Shown here piece by piece: positions 58,008 through 64,000 of a DNA stretch of 64,000 nt. A program made the position numbers and the translations under genes. The first letter of the stretch is position 1; each line of letters starts with the position of its first letter. The notes under the pieces are model-generated. The model was not told the origin of the DNA, did not search any database, and was given only the letters and a program-made list of their open reading frames with translations. Origin of the DNA: Streptosporangiaceae bacterium (lineage in GTDB: Bacteria > Actinomycetota > Actinomycetes > Streptosporangiales > Streptosporangiaceae); NCBI GenBank assembly GCA_025964695.1, contig JAOPYK010000200.1, positions 1 to 64,000 of the forward strand. The letters run 5' to 3'.

Positions 58008-59160
58008 GGCGGATGCGGTGGGGGACGAAGGAAGAGGTGTCATCGGTGATGAGCGCGGTGGTCTCCCGGATGCCGAGCCCCACCGGCTCCTCACCCACCA
58101 CCCAGGTGCCGAGCACCGGATACTCACCGTCGAACTCGGGCAGCGCCATGAACTCCTGGAAGACGAAGCCCTCCGCGCCGTAGCCGCCCCCGGTCTGCGC
58201 CTGCGGGCCGTCCGGGGTGACGATCCGCATGTTGTTGCCCTCGCGGCCCAGCAGCGGCTTCTGGATGTAGGAGGTCAGGTTCGCGGGAGTGTTGAGATAG
58301 GCCGGCAGCAGGTTCGGATGCCCGGGGAACAGTTCCCACAGCAGCACCAGAAGGCCCTTGTTGGACAGCAGCATCTTCCACATGGGCTCGATCCACGCCG
58401 TCGGAGCCTCCGGCACATGCCGGCCGAAGCTCTCGGTGACGATCCACTCCCACGGATAGAGCTTGGAGACCGTCCTGATCTCCCGCTCCTGCAGGTCGAC
58501 GAACCGCCTGGTCCCCGAGTGCCAGCCGATGTCCTCCATGGCGATCGACACTCCCTGGATCCCCGCCTGCTCGGCGGTCTCCTGGATGTACGCGATCGTC
58601 ATGTAGTCCTCACCGGACTCGTCCTCGCCCGGCCAGGCGAAATGCACCGGGCCCGGGACCAGCCGCGGCGAGATCTCCTCCCAGCGGGCGATCAGCGCCT
58701 CGTGTACCGAGTTCCATTGGTCGTCCTCGGGGAAGAGATCCTCCTTCCAGAACCACTGGACGACCGAGCCCTCCACCAGGCAGGTCGGGGTATCGGCGTT
58801 GTACTCCAGCAGCTTCGCCGGGCCCTCGCCGTCGTAGCGCAGGTCGAACCGCCCGTACAGATAGGGGTCTCGCCGCCGCCAGGAGGCCTCGATGGGCGCC
58901 GCCAGCCAGTCCGGCAGCCCCAGCACGTGATAGCGGCCCGTCGTCACCACGTGGTCCACGGCCTGCAGGCACATCTGGTGGAGCTCCTCGACCACCTTCT
59001 CCAGTGCCAGCACCTGTTCCATGTCGAACACGTAGTGGACCGACTCGTCCCAGTACGGTCTGCTCAGGTGGGCCGGATGCGAGGTGCGGTGGAAGGCGAG
59101 GCCCTGCTCCTCGATGATCTTCTCCCAACCGGGCCGCGGGGCGGACCGTTCCCGGTGCAC
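58003..59160 (-). CDS. glutathionylspermidine-synthase-like ATP-grasp ligase (YgiC/YjfC type)
   Basis: A 385-residue ATP-grasp amide ligase of the glutathionylspermidine synthetase C-terminal family, lacking the amidase domain of E. coli Gss. Typical segments are SRPYWDESVHYVFD, LYGRFDLRYDG, KLLEYNADTPT, the KPLLGREGNN nucleotide loop and YPVLGTWVVGEEPVGLGIRE. Such stand-alone proteins probably ligate an unknown amine or peptide to a carboxylate. Actinobacteria lack glutathionylspermidine, so the name is only structural. GTG 59160 begins one base after the lipoprotein stop codon, which fixes operon membership with the flanking lipoprotein and DUF350 genes. Confidence 0.88.
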   Translation of the reverse strand: MHRERSAPRPGWEKIIEEQGLAFHRTSHPAHLSRPYWDESVHYVFDMEQVLALEKVVEELHQMCLQAVDHVVTTGRYHVLGLPDWLAAPIEASWRRRDPYLYGRFDLRYDGEGPAKLLEYNADTPTCLVEGSVVQWFWKEDLFPEDDQWNSVHEALIARWEEISPRLVPGPVHFAWPGEDESGEDYMTIAYIQETAEQAGIQGVSIAMEDIGWHSGTRRFVDLQEREIRTVSKLYPWEWIVTESFGRHVPEAPTAWIEPMWKMLLSNKGLLVLLWELFPGHPNLLPAYLNTPANLTSYIQKPLLGREGNNMRIVTPDGPQAQTGGGYGAEGFVFQEFMALPEFDGEYPVLGTWVVGEEPVGLGIRETTALITDDTSSFVPHRIRL

Positions 59161-59161
59161 G

Positions 59162-59560
59162 TCAGCCCCCCGAGGAGTGGTGCGAGGAGTGGCCGCCGAA
59201 ACCGCCCCGGCTGATCGTGTGCCCGCTGCTCGACTTGATCGTCCTGCCGCGGGGAGTGATCGTGGAACCCCGGTAGATGTAGTGGCGCCCGTGCGAGGTG
59301 TAGCCGCGACCGCCGTAGTACCAGAAGTAGCGGTTGTAGTTGCTGGAGCCCATGGAGTATCTGGCCGCGCAGTAGACGTCGGGGGCCACCTGGTAGCCGC
59401 CCTTGGAGCGATCGAAGAACCCGGCCGGGTCCTGCCGGTCCACGCAGTACCGGGTCGTCGACGAGGAGGAGCATGCCACCAGGGTGACGGAGAGGACGCT
59501 CAACATGCCGATATTCACGACGCGGGAGCTCAACCGCCGTCTGGCGTCCGGTGCTGGCAT
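59162..59560 (-). CDS. Tyr/Ser/Gly-rich lipoprotein, YgiB-like position
   Basis: A 132-residue lipoprotein with lipobox TLVAC (Cys30) followed by a short mature region with paired Cys (RYCVDRQDPAG, DVYCAARYS). The tail is low-complexity, rich in Tyr, Gly, Ser, His and Arg (NYNRYFWYYGGRGYTSHGRH; ending GGHSSHHSSGG). It is the first gene of the operon with the ATP-grasp ligase and DUF350 genes, the position occupied by YgiB/YjfM (DUF1190) in E. coli; sequence similarity to them is only general. It may be the acceptor that the ligase modifies, an inference. Confidence 0.7.
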   Translation of the reverse strand: MPAPDARRRLSSRVVNIGMLSVLSVTLVACSSSSTTRYCVDRQDPAGFFDRSKGGYQVAPDVYCAARYSMGSSNYNRYFWYYGGRGYTSHGRHYIYRGSTITPRGRTIKSSSGHTISRGGFGGHSSHHSSGG

Positions 59561-59719
59561 GGTGGGGGTTCCTCCGGGGGTTGATGCGAAGAGCGAGTCT
59601 AGGGTGTGCGATATGAGGGCAGTAGTCCTGCCAGATCAGGATTTCGTCTCATCGGGGGCGCGGGCCGTGACATTGTGACGCTCCCGCGGGTCCGGTGCGT
59701 TCCATGCGGTGCATTCCAT

Positions 59720-59820
59720 TGGTGGAGGGCTGGTGGAGGGCTGGTGAGGGCTGGTGGAGGGCGAGTCGGTGGAGTGCGAAACGGTTGGGGGCGAGTCGGC
59801 GGAGCGCGAAGCGGTGGGAG
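59720..59820. repeat. two nested minisatellites upstream of the lipoprotein operon
   Basis: TGGTGGAGGGC repeats about four times with an 11-nt period (59720-59763). It is followed by two 30-nt copies starting GCGAGTCGGTGGAGTGCG (59761-59790) and GCGAGTCGGCGGAGCGCG (59791-59820). No gene is supported in 59561-60019. Confidence 0.7.
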
Positions 59821-59911
59821 GCGAGCGGCACTCACGTTAGGCCGCGCGCACGCCCGTGCTGAAGGGACCGTGGTCCCGATCGCCTGGGACGGTCGCCGTC
59901 CTCTGGGCAGA

Positions 59912-60027
59912 GACCGCCTGAGACAGGACGCTCAGGGCAGGGCGCCTAGAACAGGGCGCCTGAGACAGGGCGCCTAGCTAGAACAGGGCGCCTGAGACAG
60001 GGCGCCTAGAACAGGGCGCCTAGAACA
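59912..60027. repeat. 14-nt tandem array running into the ATP-grasp gene
   Basis: About eight copies of GGGCGCCTAGAACA or GGGCGCCTGAGACA (starts at 59940, 59954, 59968, 59986, 60000, 60014, with degenerate copies before). The last copies lie inside the ATP-grasp gene and encode its terminal Gly-Ala-Leu-Phe and stop codon. There are no unique spacers, so it is not a CRISPR. Confidence 0.85.
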
Positions 60028-60889
60028 GGGCGCCTCCGGGGAGCTGCTCGTACAGCTCGAGGGGGTCCTCAGACGAGGCCAGATCGCTCACCTGTCCGTC
60101 ACCGACCTCGACCACCCGCCACACCTCGTCGGCGCGCAGGGCCAGATCGGTGGTGACGAACCGGCAGCCGAGGGCCCTGATCGCGGCCCTGACGTCGTCC
60201 AGCACCGGATCCGGCCTGCTGTGCGGGGTGTCCGGGTGCGGCCCGGCCAGCACCGGCTCGCCGTCGACCCACCACACCCGCGCCTCCGGGCCGAGGTACG
60301 GCTCGTACGCCCGCACAACGACGCCGCCCGCGAGGAAGTCGTCCTGGAGCTCGATCATCCGGGTGACGACCCGGTGCAGATCCTCGGTGTCGCGCAGGTC
60401 CGGGACGAAACAGGCCTCGTCCCACTCGTGCTTGCGGGACTTCACGTAGTCCTTCACGACGGCCGCTCCGTCGGGAAGGTCCCGGACCAGGGCCGCGAGG
60501 ACCTCGTCGTCCGGGTCGTCGCCGGGGGAGAGCGGCAGCCAGACACTCGGCGGGGTGAGACCGGCGAACGTGTCGTGCCAGCCGGGCAGCTCGTGCGCTC
60601 GCCGGTAGTCGGCGGGCAGGGTGATCAGCGGGGTGCCCTTGTCGTCCAGGGCCGCGGCCAGCTGCTCATACTGGCCGCCGGTGACCATCCAGCCGCGGTA
60701 CCAGGCCGGCCCCAGGTCGCGGGGTACGCGCCGTACCGCCTCGGCCAGGTCGCCGCGTTGCAGCGCGTCGTGGTCGATCAGGGGCGCTTCACCGTAGATG
60801 GCCCGCACCGAGGCGGCCTCACGAGCGAAGTGCGGGTCGGCGCGCCGGGGATCGAGCGGGTCGGCGCAGAAGAGAACGGTCAGCGGCAT
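60020..60889 (-). CDS. ATP-grasp domain protein of unknown substrate
   Basis: A 289-residue ATP-grasp protein of the DUF4343-like type. It starts PLTVLFCADPLDPRRADPHF and has the nucleotide-binding block VVKDYVKSRKHEWDEACFVPD and the C-terminal metal/ATP segment RFVTTDLALRADEVWRVVEVGDGQVSD. Such proteins form amide bonds, often in peptide or natural-product tailoring, but no partner gene is adjacent. ATG 60889 has AGGGAGA upstream. Its C-terminal residues and stop codon are made by a 14-nt tandem repeat. A LexA-type box lies 87 nt upstream, facing recA. Confidence 0.8.
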   Translation of the reverse strand: MPLTVLFCADPLDPRRADPHFAREAASVRAIYGEAPLIDHDALQRGDLAEAVRRVPRDLGPAWYRGWMVTGGQYEQLAAALDDKGTPLITLPADYRRAHELPGWHDTFAGLTPPSVWLPLSPGDDPDDEVLAALVRDLPDGAAVVKDYVKSRKHEWDEACFVPDLRDTEDLHRVVTRMIELQDDFLAGGVVVRAYEPYLGPEARVWWVDGEPVLAGPHPDTPHSRPDPVLDDVRAAIRALGCRFVTTDLALRADEVWRVVEVGDGQVSDLASSEDPLELYEQLPGGALF

Positions 60890-60975
60890 CGGGTCTCCCT
60901 GACCGATCACTGTACGGTCCGCGTGGTGCCCGCGCACGAAGATTCCCCGGCAATTCAGTGCGTCGGCCCATGATC

Positions 60976-60995
60976 GAACGAGTGTTCGGTAATGT
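60976..60995 (+). promoter_or_regulatory. LexA (SOS) box and -10 element of recA
   Basis: GAACGAGTGTTC (60976-60987) fits the Gram-positive/actinobacterial LexA box (GAAC-N4-GTTC, flanked by TC and GG). TAATGT (60990-60995) is a good -10 hexamer immediately downstream. recA starts 147 nt later, and the box is also within reach of the divergent ATP-grasp gene. Confidence 0.8.
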
Positions 60996-61142
60996 GGGAT
61001 CCGCATGCGACGATATTCACAGCCGCGGCGAGCCCTCGAAACTGTCGGTGGCTCCCCGTAGCGTCGCTCTCGTCAACGAACGGCTTCGTACCCATCAGGG
61101 TCACCTCCAGGCGCACGGCCTGGGATAGGACAGGGATATCTC

Positions 61143-62255
61143 ATGGCAGCAAACGACCGGGAGAAGGCTCTCGAGACCGCGCTCGCGCAGATCGAGCGGC
61201 AGTTCGGCAAGGGCTCGGTCATGCGGCTCGGCGACGAGGCGCGGGTCCCGATGGAGGTCATCCCGACCGGCTCGATCGCTCTGGACGTCGCCCTCGGGAT
61301 CGGCGGTGTCCCGCGGGGCCGGGTCGTCGAGGTGTACGGACCGGAGAGCTCCGGTAAGACCTCCCTCGCGCTCCACGTCGTGGCGAGTGCTCAGAAGGCG
61401 GGCGGGATCGCCGCGTTCGTCGATGCCGAGCACGCCCTTGACCCGGAGTACGCGAAGAAGATCGGCGTCGACACCGACGCCCTGCTCGTCTCCCAGCCGG
61501 ACACCGGTGAGCAGGCGCTCGAGATCACCGACATGCTCATCCGGTCCGGCGCGATCGACATCATCGTCATCGACTCCGTGGCCGCGCTCGTGCCGCGCGC
61601 CGAGATCGAGGGCGAGATGGGCGACAGTCACGTCGGCCTCCAGGCCCGGCTGATGTCCCAGGCGCTGCGCAAGATGACCGGCGCCATCAACCAGACCAAG
61701 ACGACGGTCATCTTCATCAACCAGCTGCGCGAGAAGATCGGCGTCATGTTCGGAAGCCCCGAGACGACGACGGGTGGGCGGGCGCTGAAGTTCTACTCGT
61801 CCATCCGGCTGGACGTGCGGCGGATCGAGACGCTCAAGGACGGTACCGAGGCGGTCGGCAACCGGATGCGCGTCAAGGTCGTGAAGAACAAGGTCTCGCC
61901 GCCCTTCAAGGTCGCGGACATGGACCTCATGTACGGCCAGGGCATCAGCAAGGAGGGCGGCCTGATCGACATGGGGGTCGAGCAGGGCTTCGTCCGTAAG
62001 TCCGGTGCCTGGTACACCTACGAGGGCGACCAGCTCGGGCAGGGCAAGGAGAATGCCCGGAACTTCCTGAAGGCCAACCCCGACATGGCCGACGAGATCG
62101 AGAAGAAGATCAAGGAGAAGCTCGGGGTCGGTCCCAAGCTCGACCAGCCGGTGGATGCCCCGGCTGTGGCGCCGGTGGACGCCCCGCCGGTCGCGAGCGT
62201 GAACGGCGGGGCCGCCCGGCGTGGGACGAAAGTCGGCAAAAGCGGAGATTCCTGA
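61143..62255 (+). CDS. recA: recombinase RecA
   Basis: RecA forms the ATP-dependent strand-exchange filament and activates LexA self-cleavage. The 370-residue protein has Walker A GPESSGKT (66-73), [19 protein letters not shown], the Walker B region [20 protein letters not shown], loop L1/L2 segments ([21 protein letters not shown]) and the C-terminal [18 protein letters not shown]. It ends in a Pro/Ala/Asp-rich linker and basic tail. No intein is present. It is controlled by the LexA box at 60976 and followed by recX. Confidence 0.99.
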   Translation: MAANDREKALETALAQIERQFGKGSVMRLGDEARVPMEVIPTGSIALDVALGIGGVPRGRVVEVYGPESSGKTSLALHVVASAQKAGGIAAFVDAEHALDPEYAKKIGVDTDALLVSQPDTGEQALEITDMLIRSGAIDIIVIDSVAALVPRAEIEGEMGDSHVGLQARLMSQALRKMTGAINQTKTTVIFINQLREKIGVMFGSPETTTGGRALKFYSSIRLDVRRIETLKDGTEAVGNRMRVKVVKNKVSPPFKVADMDLMYGQGISKEGGLIDMGVEQGFVRKSGAWYTYEGDQLGQGKENARNFLKANPDMADEIEKKIKEKLGVGPKLDQPVDAPAVAPVDAPPVASVNGGAARRGTKVGKSGDS

Positions 62256-62350
62256 CCTAAATCTCGGAAGCCAGGCGAATCCTGACGAAGAGTGAGTAAT
62301 GATCTCTCTTGACGGGCGGCGGCGCCGTACCTCACAGCGAAGCGCCGGGC

Positions 62351-62371
62351 CGGTCGATCTCGAATCGACCG
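62351..62371 (+). terminator. hairpin in the recA-recX spacer
   Basis: CGGTCGAT (62351-62358) pairs with ATCGACCG (62364-62371), loop 5 nt. It may attenuate transcription so that recX is expressed below recA. The rest of the 192-nt spacer has no gene. Confidence 0.5.
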
Positions 62372-62447
62372 AGGTCGGCCGACCCGGGAGCGGATTCGCT
62401 GGGAGACCCTTCCCCGGTGGTGCCGCCGCCCCCGCCCGGGATTTCCG

Positions 62448-63101
62448 ATGAGCACGGACACTCCGCGTGGCGGAAGGGGCGGCCGAAGGGGTGGCCCAGG
62501 AGGCGGCCGAGGGGGGCACGGCGGACGGCGGCGAGGCGGCGACCGGTTCCCGGACGGTCCCACGCCCGGCAGCGGCGCGGCCGACGCGCCGCCCGCCGAT
62601 CCGGAGACGGTGGCCCGGGAGGTCTGCCTGCGGCTGCTGACCATGTCGCCGCGCACCCGGTCCCAGCTGGCGGAGGCGCTGCAGCGCAAGAACGTTCCCG
62701 AGGATGTGGCCGAGCGGGTGCTCGGCCGGTTCTCCGAGGTCGGCCTGATCGACGATGCGGCGTTCGCCCAGTCCTGGGTGGAGTCCAGGCACCGGGGCCG
62801 GGGGCTGGCCGGGCGGGCACTGGCGGCGGAGCTGCGTCAGCGCGGGGTCGACGACGAGACCGTCAAGGAGGCCGTGGCCGCGCTCGATCCTGATCAGGAG
62901 GAGAGCAGGGCCCGCGAGCTGGTCGACCGCCGGCTGGCGTCGACACGGGGCATCGACCCGGTCAGGAGGATGCGCAAACTGGTGGGCATGCTGGCCCGCA
63001 AGGGCTACTCGCCCGGGCTGGCCTACCGGGTGGTCAAGGACGCGCTGGCGGACGAAGGGGCGGACGTCGAGGATTTTCCCGAAGACGGCCCCGAAGAGTG
63101 A
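62448..63101 (+). CDS. recX: regulatory protein RecX
   Basis: RecX binds RecA filaments and inhibits them. The 217 residues start with a ~50-residue Gly/Arg-rich disordered tail (common in actinobacteria) and continue with the three-helix repeats: CLRLLTMSPRTRSQLAEALQRKNVPEDVAERVL, GLIDDAAFAQSWVESRH, GRALAAELRQRGVDDETVKEAV and the C-terminal RKLVGMLARKGYSPGLAYRVV. ATG 62448 has no clear Shine-Dalgarno. Confidence 0.94.
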   Translation: MSTDTPRGGRGGRRGGPGGGRGGHGGRRRGGDRFPDGPTPGSGAADAPPADPETVAREVCLRLLTMSPRTRSQLAEALQRKNVPEDVAERVLGRFSEVGLIDDAAFAQSWVESRHRGRGLAGRALAAELRQRGVDDETVKEAVAALDPDQEESRARELVDRRLASTRGIDPVRRMRKLVGMLARKGYSPGLAYRVVKDALADEGADVEDFPEDGPEE

Positions 63102-63602
63102 GTCTGCGAGCCCGGAGAGTAGGAGTTGTCCCGAGCGTGAGCAACACGACACGCCCGGTGGCGGATCTTGGTCGCCACACGATCCTTATCACTCACGAAC
63201 CGCCACTTTCCCGGTAAAGCGGCTGGTGGCGGGCCAGGTGTCCGAGAGGGAACCGCGCACCCGACCGCCTGATCGCGGCGGGTGCAGTGTCCCAATTGCT
63301 CCTTGTTTGCTTGCTCATTACATTCTTGCCGCTTACCGTTACGGCAGTGAGGAGTTACTCCGCGCACTGCGGATTGCCATACGACGTGACATGTGCGAGC
63401 ACCTGAGGGACATAAAGGGCAAGAGTCCGGCCGACGGGTACGTGCCCACCGGCTTCGGTATGACCGGAGTCCGGACCGTGGCGCTTGCTCTGCGTTGCCC
63501 TGCGTCGACGTTCGGTGGTCCGCCCGGGTGTGAGTGAACCCCTCGCGATGCAGGGCTCCTCGAGCCTCCGGTGGAGCCGGCGCGGAGAAAGGGGTCTAGA
63601 CC
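63102..63602 (+). other. 500-nt recX-rny spacer with structured, AT-shifted segment
   Basis: There is no confidently supported gene. The segment 63290-63420 is distinctly less GC-rich than the surroundings. It contains a hairpin: GCAGTG (63344-63349) with CACTGC (63365-63370), enclosing GGAGT/ACTCC. One frame through it (continuing to 63537) reads AHYILAAYRYGSEELLRALR, then MCEHLRDIKGKSPADGYVPT with good third-position GC. This could be a small gene (for example ATG 63391 to 63537, 48 codons), a gene relic or a leader RNA of rny. Confidence 0.35.
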
Positions 63603-64000
63603 ATGGAGAGCGCACTGCTGGGTGCGGCGTTGCTGGTCACCCTCATCGCTCTTCTCGTGGTGCTGCTGCGCAGACCACACGGGCCCCAGGATCCCACCGG
63701 GAAGACACCGACGCAGGAGGATCTCGACGCACTGCACGGGGAGGCCGGCGGCATCCGCGCCCAGGCGAGGTCCCAGGCCCAGGAGATCCTCCACGAGGCG
63801 GAGGCGCGGGCGCAGAGCGCCGCCCAGTCGGCCAAAGCAGAGCTCGAGCAAGAGGTCAAGGCCGTCAAGGAGGACTTGCGGACGATCCGGGAGGATCTGG
63901 AGCGCAGGGAGACCCGGCTGGCCGAGCGTGAGCAGCGGCTCGACGACGAACTGCGCCGGCTGGCCGAGCGGACGGACCGGCTCGGCACGGTGGAGCGGAG
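63603..64000 (+). CDS. rny: ribonuclease Y (3' end outside window)
   Basis: RNase Y is a membrane-anchored endoribonuclease that starts mRNA decay. The first 132 residues are visible: an N-terminal membrane helix (ESALLGAALLVTLIALLVVLL) followed by a long Glu/Arg/Ala-rich coiled coil (AGGIRAQARSQAQEILHEAE, EDLRTIREDLERRETRLAER). This is the family architecture before the KH and HD domains, which lie beyond the window. ATG 63603 follows GAGAAAGGGG. The recA-recX-rny order is common in actinobacteria. Confidence 0.88.
   Translation, partial: MESALLGAALLVTLIALLVVLLRRPHGPQDPTGKTPTQEDLDALHGEAGGIRAQARSQAQEILHEAEARAQSAAQSAKAELEQEVKAVKEDLRTIREDLERRETRLAEREQRLDDELRRLAERTDRLGTVER

Noticed and set aside
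59912-60027. CRISPR array
   Set aside because: Units are only 14 nt, head to tail with no unique spacers, and no cas genes are nearby.
62309-62893. Alternative-frame proteins over recX
   Set aside because: Arg/Gly/Pro-rich shadow frames of recX with no family resemblance.

Overview
The window is about 70% G+C, uses GTG and TTG starts freely, and carries a core gene order (infB, rbfA, truB, ribF, rpsO, pnp, M16 protease, dapB, dapA, rnj, ftsK, rimO, pgsA, cinA, XRE regulator, DUF3046, recA, recX, rny) typical of filamentous actinobacteria. Gene content and style suggest the Streptosporangiales (Streptosporangium/Nonomuraea/Microbispora type). That placement is an inference from gene order and composition, not from a search. 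No phage, insertion sequence, CRISPR array, rRNA or tRNA was found.

Layout. 1-12 kb: translation and RNA genes (infB 3' part, DUF503, rbfA, nrnA-like, truB, trhA, ribF, rpsO, pnp, M16 protease). 12-22 kb: nitrilase-family hydrolase, membrane glycosyltransferase, dapB, transglutaminase-like protein, SMR transporter, methyltransferase remnant, orphan modA, ung, menA, MFS exporter and divergent MarR regulator. 22-31 kb: the most distinctive region, a guanidine-I (ykkC) riboswitch heading a compact operon of a fused two-domain Dpp/Opp-type ATPase, two permeases, an arginase-family ureohydrolase, an isochorismatase-like hydrolase and a substrate-binding lipoprotein. Behind two strong hairpins lies a lactonase-like metallo-beta-lactamase gene. 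31-36.5 kb: accessory regulators and small enzymes (GNAT, CGNR, VOC, MocR, EamA, GH18-like). 36.7-47.5 kb: dapA, rnj, ftsK, RodZ-like protein, rimO, pgsA, cinA and an XRE/ClgR-like regulator. 47.5-64 kb: Nei-type glycosylase, Rrf2 regulator, GH3 and divergent ROK regulator, the large helicase Lhr, DUF3046, a lipoprotein/glutathionylspermidine-synthase-like/DUF350 operon, an ATP-grasp protein, recA, recX and the start of rny.

How the parts work together. The 22-30 kb operon reads as a guanidine-induced uptake and hydrolysis unit. The riboswitch would sense guanidine, the importer would bring in a guanidino compound (or nickel), and the two amidinohydrolase/amidase-type enzymes would release urea or ammonia. 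This combination is the best candidate for an undescribed system. DapA and DapB supply lysine and diaminopimelate. RNase J, PNPase and RNase Y form the RNA decay set. RecA, RecX, Ung, Nei and Lhr are DNA repair genes.

Two layout habits recur. Many spacers consist of degenerate minisatellites, mostly with a 14-15 nt period, several of which abut start codons or run into stop codons. Many genes have a TAnnnT-like -10 element only 6-7 nt before the start codon, predicting leaderless mRNAs.
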